A stretch of DNA of 64,000 nt from an uncultured Prevotellaceae bacterium (GCA_902767775.1 CACXIP010000018.1:41586-105585), one strand, 5' to 3'. Shown: positions 1-8,573, counted from the first letter of the stretch. Numbers and translations: made by a program. Notes: generated from the letters alone by a model not told the origin.

Positions 1-365
1 CGAATTATCGAATTGGCGAATGGTTGTGGTAAGGAAAAATTCTTGTTCAATTCGTGTCCAATTTGTGGTAATTTGTGTGAAAAATATGAAGAAAGAAAAA
101 TCTCAAATTCTCCAATTCGTGACAAAATAAAAACTCCCGAATCATCGAATTGGCGAATTGGTGAGCACTAAACAATTCTCAAATTCTCCAATTCGTGACA
201 AAATAGAAACTCCCGAATTATCGAATCAGATAATTGGTGAGCACTAAACAATTCGATAATTCTAAAATTCGTGACAAAAATAAAACTCCCGAATCATCGA
301 ATTGGCGAATGGTTGTGGTAGGAAAATTTTTGACTAATTCGCGATTTTTGACTATTCGTGTGAAA
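1..365. repeat. 76-base AT-rich direct repeat, at least three copies
   Basis: AAACTCCCGAAT occurs at 131, 207 and 283, exactly 76 bases apart, each time preceded by ATTCGTGACAAAATA-like sequence and followed by an ATCGAATTGG-like segment. The unit is the reverse complement of the 75-base array at 23,870-24,450 and also recurs at 2,160-2,430. No gene is visible in 1-398. Confidence 0.85.
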
Positions 366-398
366 AATTAAACATGTGTACCAATATTAAAAACGGGG

Positions 399-1409
399 TT
401 AGTTCCAATGTCTTTTGGTCCATTCAATAGAATCATATTCGATGCGTCTGACGAGGCCTGCTAAGTTGATTTCCACAATCTTCTGCATGAGTTTGGGCCA
501 TCCGTTGAAGAAATAGCAATACTGCTCGTGATTGGTGATGGTCATCCCTTCTTTCTTGTCAGTGAGCGCCTCGTTCGTATATTTTTTCACGCTGTCGGTA
601 ATCTCTTCTGTGAGAAAAAAGCTCAGAGTGGTGCTGAGTAGGTCTTTCACGTCATCACCGGATAATTTCGTATCGGTACGGGCATTGACTACATAGTCGC
701 CATCAATGTCGTATTCGTCTTTGGGAGCGGAGTAATAAGACTCAATGCGTGTATGAGTGGGGTATCCTGCTTCGGATATGTCATCGCTCTCACCAGGTTC
801 CATGGTCACTACACTTCCATGCAATCCGAAGAGCATCTCGAGCTCGTCAAACTGTTCCTTGATGCCGTCTTCGGTCGAACATCCAAGGAACGTCATGTTT
901 TCCAGTTGTTTGCGTGGCATCACACTGTCCAGGACAGGTAAAGAGGCGTAGAGACTGTCGAAGACCGTTACATAACTCTTTTTGAGCACATCACGAATCT
1001 CGCGCCAGTTTTCAATGTGCTGCACGCTTCCAAGTTCGTCGGTGGTGAAACGGCAACGGAGGCCTTTTATTTCTTCCCACAGCAATGACGCCATCCTTAT
1101 CTGGTAATCATTGTCGATGTCCTTTATCTCGCACGACAAAGGGATGAGTTCCATTTTATAGCCGTTTGCGGTAGAGTCCGTAACGACAATCATGAATTTC
1201 TCTGTGATTTCACCGCGTTGAGTTGTGTCTTTGTCGACGATTTTCATCTTTCCCTGAACACGTTGATACTCCATGGTGTCGTTTTTGCAGAAATAGCTTA
1301 CTACAGATATGGTGGAGTCTTCATTCTCATTATTTTGCAGCGTCTTCATCTGGGCATGAGCCGTCATCGACAGGATGGTCAGAAGGACAATAGTATAAAT
1401 CTTTTTCAT
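399..1409 (-). CDS. Secreted protein of unknown function, 336 aa
   Basis: The product starts with a classic Sec signal peptide (MKKIYTIVLLTILSMTAHAQ), so it is exported, probably to the periplasm. The rest is a soluble, acidic protein with no motif I recognise. The reading frame is open further upstream to 1643, but the start at 1409 is chosen because the signal peptide begins there and because a -7 box (TACCTTTG on the minus strand, 1446-1439) lies about 30 bases upstream; an ATG at 1421 is the only close alternative. The gene stands alone: repeats flank it on both sides. Known is only that such lone secreted proteins are common in Bacteroidales; the function is open. Confidence 0.75.
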   Translation of the reverse strand: MKKIYTIVLLTILSMTAHAQMKTLQNNENEDSTISVVSYFCKNDTMEYQRVQGKMKIVDKDTTQRGEITEKFMIVVTDSTANGYKMELIPLSCEIKDIDNDYQIRMASLLWEEIKGLRCRFTTDELGSVQHIENWREIRDVLKKSYVTVFDSLYASLPVLDSVMPRKQLENMTFLGCSTEDGIKEQFDELEMLFGLHGSVVTMEPGESDDISEAGYPTHTRIESYYSAPKDEYDIDGDYVVNARTDTKLSGDDVKDLLSTTLSFFLTEEITDSVKKYTNEALTDKKEGMTITNHEQYCYFFNGWPKLMQKIVEINLAGLVRRIEYDSIEWTKRHWN

Positions 1410-1438
1410 TTTTGCTGTCATTGGTTTGTAAAAGCATG

Positions 1439-1446
1439 CAAAGGTA
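1439..1446 (-). promoter_or_regulatory. -7 promoter box of the secreted-protein gene
   Basis: On the minus strand the sequence reads TACCTTTGC, matching the Bacteroidetes -7 consensus TAnnTTTG. It lies 30 bases before the ATG at 1409. A clear -33 TTTG box is not visible. Confidence 0.55.
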
Positions 1447-1559
1447 TTTCTTTTTCCCGATTTTTGGAAAAAGGGAGTAAAAAAAGTTCCAACTTTTGCA
1501 AGTTGGAAGTATATAAAGTAGTTGGAGTGGTTGTTAAACATATAATTATGCATTCCGCT

Positions 1560-2080
1560 CAAGATGTAAAGAAGAGAAAATAAAAAACCGCTTCGCTTAG
1601 TTGAGGGTGTGTCAAAAGTGAATGAATGCGCTTTGCACATCAACCAATGGTTCTCGCCGAGGCGACTGAAGAAGGGAGTGCGCTTCGCGCAGAACCAACG
1701 GTCACCGGCCGAAGGGTAAGGTAAATCTCACAAATCGTTACAAATCAAACAAATAACAAATAGAAATTGAGTATCAGGATTTTCAATCCGCTTAAGTGGC
1801 ATTACAAATGCCGATGAACAAGAAGATGAGAAAATAAAAAACCACTTCGCTTAAGAAAAAGAATAAATAGAATGAAAAAACTTGCGTGAGGGGAAGCGAG
1901 AAAAAGTGCCAAGGCACTCACAAAAAGGAAGAAAATTTTTGATAAAATTCGTATCCTATTTGTGGCAATTCATGTTAAAAGATAAACATATAATTGCCAT
2001 ATAATTAAGCAAAAATTGCATTCGTGGGATTGTAGTTTGGTCAACGCCCCCTGACCCCTCTAATCTTAGCTAATCTTAGA
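1560..2080. repeat. Mosaic of dispersed non-coding repeats
   Basis: No gene is seen here. The stretch is a patchwork of elements found elsewhere in the window: the spacer repeat with GGTTCTCGCCG and GGTCACCGGCCGAAG (1650-1720), the ACAAATCGTTACAAATCA segment (about 1730), the small hairpin GGCATTACAAATGCC (1798-1812), the palindrome AGTGCCAAGGCACT (about 1907), and a segment from about 1960 to 2078 whose inverted copy lies at 23,722-23,850. Confidence 0.75.
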
Positions 2081-2097
2081 GGGGGAGTTAGTTACAT

Positions 2098-2475
2098 CCA
2101 AGTGACAAATCCCGATGAACGAGCAAGCCTGAAAAAGTGCCAAGGCACTCACAAAAAGGAAGAAAAAATTCTCAAATTCTAAAATTCGTGACAAAATAAA
2201 AACTCCCGAATCATCGAATTGGCGAATTGTTGTGGTAAGGAAAAATTCTTGTTCAATTCTTGAGCGATTTGTGGCCATTCGTGTGAAAATTATAAAGAAA
2301 GAAAATTCTTGAATTCTTCAATTCGTGACAAAATAGAAACTCCCGAATTAGCGAATTGGCGAATTGGTGAGCACTAAATAATTCGATAATTCTTAAATTC
2401 GTGACAAAATAACAACTCCCGAATTCTTGTTCTATTCTTGAGCGATTTGTGGTCATTCGTGTGAAAAGATAAAAC
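2098..2475. repeat. Second block of the 76-base AT-rich repeat plus AGTGCC palindrome
   Basis: The AAACTCCCGAAT segment recurs near 2200, 2337 and 2413 (the last two 76 bases apart). The block begins with another AGTGCCAAGGCACT palindrome near 2138. Short minus-strand reading frames here (2066-2278 and 2253-2477) are translations of the repeat and are not counted as genes. Confidence 0.8.
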
Positions 2476-2623
2476 ATATAATTGCCGTGAATTGTTCATT
2501 AATTCAAGTACCGCATATGGTTAAAACTTTAACAACTTTAATTACTTAACTTCTATAACTACCTTCAACTTGAGAAAGATGTATTCATTCAATGTTCATC
2601 GATAAAATATTCTGTCCGAATAC

Positions 2624-2654
2624 TTGGAGAATGAAGACAAAAGTTTTATCTTTG
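2624..2654 (+). promoter_or_regulatory. Promoter of the endonuclease I gene
   Basis: TATCTTTG at 2647-2654 matches the TAnnTTTG -7 consensus. TTGG at 2624-2627 is a partial -33 box with 19 bases between. The ATG follows 17 bases after the -7 box, giving a very short leader. Confidence 0.6.
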
Positions 2655-2671
2655 TGAAAAATTGAGAAACT

Positions 2672-3661
2672 ATGAAGAAACATCTGATGACAACGATAGG
2701 ACTGGCAGTTCTCACATTGGCAGTCTGGGCGCAAGGCCCCAATAACTCAGGCACCTACTACCAGGCAGCCAATGGCAAAAAGGGAGCAGAACTGAAGACT
2801 GCTCTCTGCGAAATCATCTACAACCACACGGAGCGCACCTACGCCAACCTATGGACCGACTTCCAGAAGACCGATGCCCGGGCTGACGGCAAAGTGTGGG
2901 ACATGTACTCGAACATCTCCGACTTCACTTTTGGCACCAACCAGGACAAGGGGAGCGGTGGCAACAAGGAAGGTGAGTTCTACAACCGTGAGCACTCATT
3001 CCCCAACAGCTGGTTTGGCGGGAAGATACAGCCGATGTACACCGACCTGCACCATATGTACCCTACCGACAAGTTGGTGAACAACAAACGGGGCAACAAC
3101 CCCTTCGGTGAGACCAACGGCGAGTCCTATATGTCGGCCAACGGATTCAGCAAACTGGGCAGGTGTACCTATCCCGGTTACAGCGGCACCGTGTTTGAAC
3201 CCAACGATGAGTACAAGGGCGACTTCGCCCGCACCTATTTCTACATGGTGACCTGCTATGAGGAGAAACTGTCCGACTGGTACACCAACTACGCCGAGGT
3301 GCAGCCCACGCTCGACGGCAACAAGTATCCGGGGCTTTCTGCTTGGCAACTGGAGATGCTGATGAAATGGGCGGAAAAAGACCCCGTCAGCGAGAAGGAA
3401 ACGGCACGCAACAACGCCGTCTACGACATACAGCTCAACCGCAACCCCTTCATCGACTACCCGGGACTGGAGCAACTGATATGGGGCGACAAGACCGACG
3501 TGGCATTCAACTATGAGGAAGGCTCCTCAGGCATCCGGCAGGTGGATGTCGAGCACGATAATGCCGACATCTGGTATTCGATTGACGGACGCCGGCTGCA
3601 AGCACCTCCCACCCGCAAGGGCATCTATCTGAACCGTGGCCGAAAGATTGTGGTGAGGTAA
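2672..3661 (+). CDS. Secreted endonuclease I family nuclease
   Basis: A 329-residue exported nuclease of the endonuclease I family (PF04231, His-Me finger fold), which cuts double-stranded DNA or RNA outside the cytoplasm. Residues 1-20 form a signal peptide ending in VWA-Q. The family signature is intact: NREHSFP at 105-111, DLHHMYP at 125-131 and NNKRGNNPFGE at 137-147, which supply the catalytic histidine and the metal-binding residues. The last 30 residues (DIWYSIDGRRL, then KGIYLNRG) resemble the short C-terminal tail seen on many secreted Prevotella proteins; that they direct sorting is inference. The gene has its own promoter and no operon partner. It may feed on or degrade environmental DNA, like the nucleases at 51.5 and 58.8 kb. 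Confidence 0.93.
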   Translation: MKKHLMTTIGLAVLTLAVWAQGPNNSGTYYQAANGKKGAELKTALCEIIYNHTERTYANLWTDFQKTDARADGKVWDMYSNISDFTFGTNQDKGSGGNKEGEFYNREHSFPNSWFGGKIQPMYTDLHHMYPTDKLVNNKRGNNPFGETNGESYMSANGFSKLGRCTYPGYSGTVFEPNDEYKGDFARTYFYMVTCYEEKLSDWYTNYAEVQPTLDGNKYPGLSAWQLEMLMKWAEKDPVSEKETARNNAVYDIQLNRNPFIDYPGLEQLIWGDKTDVAFNYEEGSSGIRQVDVEHDNADIWYSIDGRRLQAPPTRKGIYLNRGRKIVVR

Positions 3662-3913
3662 CTGCAGTTTCCCACCTTATAAATCTTGTTTGAAATCTTC
3701 ATCAGCGACCAATGAGATCATTACAAAAGGGCTGTGCAACGTCGTAGAGACGTGATACATCACGTCTCCCACAAAGAATGCAGTGAAAACTGTATGTCAC
3801 TGAGACTCAATGTATTGCGTCTCTACAGACTGAGCACAAACGTTCTGGTATTATGGTGGGAAACTTTTGTGAGGTAACTTCCGAGACTCTTTTTGACAAA
3901 TAGAACATCAACT

Positions 3914-3956
3914 ACTTGACAGGGGCGTTTTCATGTGTCGTCCCTGTCAAGTTTTT
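3914..3956. terminator. Long hairpin built of TTGACAGGG half-sites
   Basis: ACTTGACAGGGGCG (3914-3927) pairs with CGTCCCTGTCAAGT (3939-3952) at 13 of 14 positions around an 11-base loop, then TTTT follows. It can serve as the terminator of the endonuclease I gene, although that stop codon is about 250 bases away. The arms carry the TTGACA half-site used in the shared operator of this island, so it may instead be a regulator site. Confidence 0.6.
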
Positions 3957-3958
3957 CA

Positions 3959-4036
3959 GTCCAAGAATTCTGACACGCCATTCTTATTTCATTGACAAGA
4001 TTTGCTTGACAGGGCAAATCCAAATGCCTAATTTTG
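3959..4036 (+). promoter_or_regulatory. Island promoter-operator module, variant copy
   Basis: A -7 box TAATTTTG lies at 4029-4036. Exactly 70 bases before it begins GTCCAAGAATTCTGACA, a weakened form of the TGTCAA-N5-TTGACA dyad seen in the other copies, followed by CGCCATTCTTATTTC in place of the usual GGGCATTCCTATCCG. It serves the two genes at 4062 and 4315. Confidence 0.65.
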
Positions 4037-4061
4037 CGCTGTCAACAAAAGAATTAAGAAT

Positions 4062-4310
4062 ATGACTATCAAGAATTTTACAGAACAATATCCCGACATG
4101 GCAGGCATAGTCGAGATGTACGAGATTGGATGCCAGATGATGTTTGGCGGCTTCTGCCAGTTTGAAATCGCACTGACCAGTGAAGAGGAGAGCAATTTGA
4201 CCAACAGGTATGAAGAGCAGGGCTATACGCTCGCCGATGTCAGCTATTTAGGTGACCTCAAGGAGAATATCCAGGCAAGTTTCATGACGTTTACCGATAA
4301 AGAAGAATAA
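4062..4310 (+). CDS. Small protein of unknown function, 82 aa
   Basis: A small acidic cytoplasmic protein without signal peptide, membrane segment or recognised motif. It begins 26 bases after a clear -7 box and ends 4 bases before the Sel1-repeat gene, so both are almost certainly co-transcribed. The promoter carries a variant of the island's shared operator, which makes it a candidate regulon member. Function unknown. Confidence 0.75.
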   Translation: MTIKNFTEQYPDMAGIVEMYEIGCQMMFGGFCQFEIALTSEEESNLTNRYEEQGYTLADVSYLGDLKENIQASFMTFTDKEE

Positions 4311-4314
4311 GAAA

Positions 4315-5424
4315 ATGAAACATCAAGAAATGACAGAAGGGCAAATCGGCTGTATGAATAGTTATCATCTGCAAGATTCCAATCAATTGGATGAAGTCAT
4401 CACCCTCGTCCGCCAAGGCAAGTGGGCGGAGACCGTGGGATTACTCGACCAACTGGCGGAGGAAGGTCATCCTGCAGCCCAGTACTGGCTCGCTATGAGA
4501 TATCGTTTCGGCCGCAGATTCCCCAACACCGACCCTAATTCCCGGAAGCGATTTGTCGTCATCCGCTCCGACATGTCGAAAACCGTCGAACTGATGCGAC
4601 AGTCGGCAGAGAAGGGCTATGCGCCGGCGTTGCATTGGTTGTCGGTGTCATATCACATAGGGCATTGGGTGGAGCAGGACAACGATAGATGCTTCGACTG
4701 TGCCCGTCGCGGAGCAGAGCAAGGGCATGTTCCCTCGATTTTCCAGTTGTCGGAATGCTACCGTTTCGGATGGGGCACGGAAAAAGACTTCGAGCAGAGC
4801 GTCCGGTTGTGTGTCGACGCTGCAGAGAAAGGCCACCCTATGGCTGAATACGTGTTGTCGTCCTACTATGCCAAAGGCAAGGATGTGGAGCATCACACCC
4901 TAAACCCTGTGGCACCCGACATGAAGAAGGCTGTGATGTGGTGTGAGAGAGCAGCCAATCATGACAACATCATCGCACAATATGAGATGGGGCGCTACTA
5001 TCTGAATGGCTTAGGGGTAGAAAAAGACCTAAACATGGCCCGCATGTGGCTGAAGAAGGCCATCCATTTAAAGAATGCCGCTGAGCTTCTAAAACAGATG
5101 ATTCATGATTATTATAAAGAACGACATGACTTTTTAAATGAATTAATTAATAATGAACCAATTTCAGAATCATCTAACTATACTCGATTTAAAACATCAG
5201 AAGAAAAATATAAAGCTATTGTAGATTATTTTGTAATGCTTGTTAATGAAGAACATTTATATGAATTTACTCCATATATGTTAAAACAATTTAAGGATGC
5301 ATTATTGGAATTAAAGAAAATAGTTATAAATAAAAATTCGAGTGATTTGAGAAATGTTAGAATATCATATTCTGAAGGGTGTAAATCATTAAAATATATT
5401 ACTAAAACAAGTATTATAATATGA
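4315..5424 (+). CDS. Sel1-repeat protein with a foreign C-terminal part
   Basis: Residues 1 to about 260 form a run of Sel1-like repeats, a TPR-type alpha-solenoid used for protein-protein contacts. Typical repeat cores are visible: AEEGHPAAQYWLAMRYRFG, AEKGYAPALHWLSVSYHIG, AEQGHVPSIFQLSECYRFG, AEKGHPMAEYVLSSYYAKG and HDNIIAQYEMGRYYLNG. From about base 5095 (residue 261) the DNA turns sharply AT-rich with AAA/AAT/TTA codons, and the protein becomes a non-repetitive helical tail of some 110 residues. The junction suggests a gene fusion or recombination with an AT-rich donor. No signal peptide is present, so it should act in the cytoplasm. It follows the 82-residue gene by 4 bases. Confidence 0.85.
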   Translation: MKHQEMTEGQIGCMNSYHLQDSNQLDEVITLVRQGKWAETVGLLDQLAEEGHPAAQYWLAMRYRFGRRFPNTDPNSRKRFVVIRSDMSKTVELMRQSAEKGYAPALHWLSVSYHIGHWVEQDNDRCFDCARRGAEQGHVPSIFQLSECYRFGWGTEKDFEQSVRLCVDAAEKGHPMAEYVLSSYYAKGKDVEHHTLNPVAPDMKKAVMWCERAANHDNIIAQYEMGRYYLNGLGVEKDLNMARMWLKKAIHLKNAAELLKQMIHDYYKERHDFLNELINNEPISESSNYTRFKTSEEKYKAIVDYFVMLVNEEHLYEFTPYMLKQFKDALLELKKIVINKNSSDLRNVRISYSEGCKSLKYITKTSIII

Positions 5425-5528
5425 CTCAGGATTGGAAATCAGATATTAGAAAAGAAATACATGAAGCCCTGCGGGCAGAACCAACGAACACCGGCCGAAG
5501 GGTAAGGTTAATCACACAAATAGAATAG
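5421..5528 (+). pseudogene. Gene start cut off by a dispersed repeat
   Basis: An ATG overlaps the stop of the Sel1 gene (ATGA), the usual mark of a coupled downstream gene. It encodes MTQDWKSDIRKEIH and then runs into the dispersed spacer repeat (GCCCTGCGGGCAGAACCAACG onward), ending after 35 codons. The AT-rich style of the first 14 codons matches the Sel1 tail. I read it as the 5' remnant of a lost gene; a genuine micro-protein is less likely. Confidence 0.4.
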
Positions 5529-6143
5529 AAGATTTGTAAGATTTGAATAGATTTGTAGAATTTCTGCCCGATAGGGCACTCCTTGATGTTGTTAGCTGAA
5601 AAGCCCCAACATTGACATCAATTATCGTTAAAAAATGTTTATGGATACCTAATTATAAGAAAAAATGACTAAATTTGTAAATGAAATATGGGCATTGCAA
5701 GATGCCCGTGTCGATTAGCCCCACGCCGTAGGCTGCCGCAAGGCAGAGGAAGGGCGGAGGGCAGACATGATGAAAAAGCGTAGTTGGCGCTTGATCTTTG
5801 GCAACTGAAACTTCGAACACTTCAAAGAGAGGTGGGTACTATGAATTAGCTTTGTCAGATTTCTGAGTTAATTGCGTGGGCAGAGTGCCTATTTCTGAAG
5901 GAGCATAGCGGGCTATGTGACTGAAGAAAATGACAGTATGCACCGCAAGGAACCAGAAAGATGGCAAAACGGTGGACTTAAAAATATCTAATTCGGTGGT
6001 AATTAATAGAACACACCTCTATACGAAACCATGCAACGACTGGCTCCACGCTTTCTTGTGCGGGTGATCTGCATGAGTTTTTAGAATGAATCGTCTTGGC
6101 TGGAGCCGCTGGGACAGAATGTTAACTTTAATAATTTTATGTT
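5529..6143. other. Long intergenic stretch without a convincing gene
   Basis: It begins with the spacer repeat (ATTTGTAAGATTTGAATAG, about 5530). The rest (5640-6130) has mixed composition, short hairpins such as GGGCATTGCAAGATGCCC at about 5691 and GCCGCAAGGC-type segments, but no reading frame that looks coding. It could be the remnant of an inserted element or hold an RNA; nothing decides this. Confidence 0.5.
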
Positions 6144-7265
6144 ATGGGTAGACAAAAAAAAGACTTTTTACTTAGGGATGCCTATTTAAAATGGCTTAAA
6201 GAAGAAAAAAAGTGGCGTAAAACACAAATCCAAGAGTTGAATCAACAAAAATTAGGTAAATCAGCAGATCAATACCTTCTGCCATTAGATAAATATCCTG
6301 AAACAGATTACTTATATTATGATGTTATAGCAAGTTTCCTATATCATAACGAACCAACTTATGCATTTTCTGTTCTTGAAAAATGGAAAAACAAAGTATC
6401 CGATGATAAAAGTTTTAAAACATACTGGAAAAACTATAAGATGTTCATTCGGTCAAAAGATGTTCACGATTTTATAGAAAAGGATGACCCGAATATTATT
6501 TCAGAAAACGACCTTGCCCCTATTCGTAAATCTTTTAACAAAACCGAGTTATATCAGTTGGATGGAATGGAGACACTCATTAACAAATTGACAGAAGACG
6601 GAATCATTAAACTTGCGATTGAATCATCGTTCTTCTTTGACTCATCAATTTCAGCCGACCGTCAAAAAGAAATAGAAAGCATAATTACAGCAGGAAACGA
6701 ATCATTACCTGCAAGAAAGAGTCTAAAAAACGATGAATCAAATAAAGCGGAAAAGGGCAAGCAGATAAAGAAGTGTGATGATAAGTGGTATTATCAAGAT
6801 GAAAACGGATTATTTGAATACCCAATTGAAAAAGATGGCAATGGTAATGCTAAAGTGTGTCAGCTGATTAATAATTTTACGGGCTATCAGCTAGAACTAA
6901 AATTAGAACAAAAACCGTTTAGACATTTTATTATATCACATATTTGGGGACGTGCTATTGATCCTAGATTCTTTACTAGTTTTTGGAATATAGTATTAAT
7001 ACCTGCATGGGTAAACCACCTTTTAGACAAAGAGACTGAAGAAGGAGACATAGCTTCAAAGCTAAAGGCAACCTTCAAGAAAATATGTATAAAATACAAT
7101 AAACTTGAAGAATACGATTGGGGAAAATTGAGCATGTCTCTACCATTGTGTGGTAATGATTGTTGCAAAGGGACATATACCATTCAAATAATTCAAAAAT
7201 TAAAGAAAAACCAAAACTATCAAAAAGTAGGCAAAATACTAAAGAAGGATATTCCAATACGTTGA
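6144..7265 (+). CDS. Unknown protein with a possible HNH-like C-terminal half
   Basis: A 373-residue, AT-rich, lysine-rich cytoplasmic protein that I do not recognise. The first 190 residues are helical and charged. Around residues 255-300 the segment ISHIWGRAIDPRFFTSFWN followed by IVLIPAWVNHLLDKE has the spacing of an HNH nuclease core, in which a histidine is followed by N-hydrophobic-hydrophobic and a second asparagine before a DK. Two later cysteines (LCGNDCCKG) are present. The nuclease reading is an inference from pattern only. The gene stands alone between non-coding stretches and is much more AT-rich than the genes at 10-20 kb, which suggests separate acquisition. Confidence 0.65.
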   Translation: MGRQKKDFLLRDAYLKWLKEEKKWRKTQIQELNQQKLGKSADQYLLPLDKYPETDYLYYDVIASFLYHNEPTYAFSVLEKWKNKVSDDKSFKTYWKNYKMFIRSKDVHDFIEKDDPNIISENDLAPIRKSFNKTELYQLDGMETLINKLTEDGIIKLAIESSFFFDSSISADRQKEIESIITAGNESLPARKSLKNDESNKAEKGKQIKKCDDKWYYQDENGLFEYPIEKDGNGNAKVCQLINNFTGYQLELKLEQKPFRHFIISHIWGRAIDPRFFTSFWNIVLIPAWVNHLLDKETEEGDIASKLKATFKKICIKYNKLEEYDWGKLSMSLPLCGNDCCKGTYTIQIIQKLKKNQNYQKVGKILKKDIPIR

Positions 7266-7328
7266 TTATTTGAAAGTTAAGAATAATAAAAAACTATTTG
7301 TGGACTAACGAGAAATCTCCTAAAAAAA

Positions 7329-7391
7329 AGAGAAAGCCGAATCGCTTAAAAGGACGTAGGCAATAAACTTATCATCAAACAATTTTTAATT
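7329..7391 (+). promoter_or_regulatory. Shared leader element, copy 1
   Basis: AGAGAAAGCCGAATCGCTT (GCCGAATCGCTT at 7336-7347) followed by GTAGGCA (7356-7362), then 29 bases to the ATG at 7392. The same two blocks precede the genes at 8037, 8969 and 16,473, at gaps of 20-29 bases. Confidence 0.65.
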
Positions 7392-7898
7392 ATGAAAGAT
7401 TACCAATTACGCTTACATGGAAAGCAAATGATAGAGTATTTTGTTAATCAAAACAAATGGGAGAACCACGAAGCAAGACCAATTCAAGGTGATTATCCTC
7501 AAATGTATCTACTCGTTGGTAAAAAGAGTGATGCTTATGAATTGCTTGTTAATCCCGTTATAGATGGTATTCGCAATCAAGATACATGTCCTTTACCTTT
7601 GAATGTAATTAAACTTGATTCATCAAAAGGCATAGAGGTATTAAAAAGTCAAATAATCATCAATCGTCCCGTTCTTGAAAGACTCAACCTTTACGTAATT
7701 GAAGATTTTGATGAGTCTATATATCAAGGGCGAGAAATAGAAGAGGAGTTTTCAAGGTTGCTTTGTTCGCTTATGGGAACATTACAATACATACCCCATA
7801 TGACAAATTCTCACATAATAATTATTTCAGACAAAACTCCAGGGAGTTGTCTTGATTATTTTTTTAGGAAAAATGTTTTGACTCAAATTGTATTGTAA
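7392..7898 (+). CDS. Unknown protein, 168 aa
   Basis: An AT-rich gene for a soluble protein with alternating strands and helices and no recognised motif or signal peptide. It is preceded by the shared leader element and followed by ordinary repeat spacer, so it looks like a free-standing cassette. The C-terminus (KTPGSCLDYFFRKNVL) ends abruptly but in frame; nothing shows a truncation. Confidence 0.65.
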   Translation: MKDYQLRLHGKQMIEYFVNQNKWENHEARPIQGDYPQMYLLVGKKSDAYELLVNPVIDGIRNQDTCPLPLNVIKLDSSKGIEVLKSQIIINRPVLERLNLYVIEDFDESIYQGREIEEEFSRLLCSLMGTLQYIPHMTNSHIIIISDKTPGSCLDYFFRKNVLTQIVL

Positions 7899-7952
7899 AA
7901 TTTCATTACGAAAATTCGTGATAAATTTGCGATAATTTGTGTTAAAGAAAAA

Positions 7953-8036
7953 CCGGATCGCTTAAAACCCTTCGTCTCTGTTCGCGGAGCAAGGTAAAGA
8001 AAAGGACCTAGGCATTATTTAATAAACAAATTCGTT
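7953..8036 (+). promoter_or_regulatory. Shared leader element, copy 2
   Basis: CCGGATCGCTT at 7953-7963 and CTAGGCA at 8008-8014, 22 bases before the ATG at 8037. Both blocks differ by one base from the other copies, and about 44 bases (TTCGTCTCTGTTCGCGG and neighbours) separate them. Confidence 0.55.
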
Positions 8037-8225
8037 ATGTTATATAGTATTCACTACAGAATGATTAATCCAACCACTTCGGATAGAAATTTTACTATTG
8101 AAGGCAGGGATTTGGATGAAGCTTTCAGAAAAATGAAAGGACAATTAGGCACCAGTCAATGGGAAAGGGTGGAAATTATTGATATAAGAGAAGGTGATCC
8201 ATATAGCGGACGCCGCATAAGGTAA
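8037..8225 (+). CDS. Small unknown protein, 62 aa
   Basis: A short soluble protein (MLYSIHYRMINPTTSDRNF start) with a strand-helix-strand pattern: YSIHYRM, then a helix DLDEAFRKMKGQL, then VEIIDIREGD. It starts at the first ATG after the shared leader and stops just before the next repeat spacer. The clean alternation of hydrophobic residues and the leader make it more likely real than chance. Function unknown. Confidence 0.6.
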   Translation: MLYSIHYRMINPTTSDRNFTIEGRDLDEAFRKMKGQLGTSQWERVEIIDIREGDPYSGRRIR

Positions 8226-8495
8226 TATGGAGTGCCCTACGGGCAGAACCAGCGGTCGCGGATGCAAAGCAGACGCAACCTTTATAGCTGTTCGCGAAGC
8301 GAGGAAAAGTCAATTTCACAAATCAGTACAAGTAAAACAAATAAAAAAGATTAAGATGATTTGAAAGATTTGACTTCCGCTACGCACGTCGACCGTTGGT
8401 TCTCGCCGTAGGCGACTAAAAAAGGGAGTGCCCCTTTGGGGAAGAACCAACGGTCACCGGCCGAAGAATGCAGAACACGACCACGTTTCCGATAA

Positions 8496-8573
8496 GTCCA
8501 ATATCATTGACACCCCATTCCAATCCGATGATACAAAAATATTGGGTGGGAAACAAAATAAGACGTAACTTCG
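8496..8573 (+). promoter_or_regulatory. Decayed island promoter-operator, no gene behind it
   Basis: GTCCAATATCATTGACA (8496-8512) is a half-damaged dyad, CCGATGATACAAAA starts at 8525 (offset 29) and TAACTTCG at 8566-8573 (offset 70) sits exactly where the other copies have TAATTTTG. The -7 box has lost two key thymines and only repeat sequence follows, so this looks like the footprint of a lost gene. Confidence 0.7.

Larger units (their letters stand above)
3662..4061. other. Intergenic region with hairpin and regulon-type promoter
   Basis: No gene is seen. The stretch holds a GTAGAGACGTGATACATCACG-like imperfect hairpin segment around 3750, the strong inverted repeat at 3914-3956 and the promoter variant at 3959-4036. 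Confidence 0.6.

Noticed and set aside
5640-6130. tRNA, riboswitch or intron in the long spacer
   Set aside because: Short hairpins are present but no cloverleaf, no known aptamer core and no reverse-transcriptase frame could be recognised.
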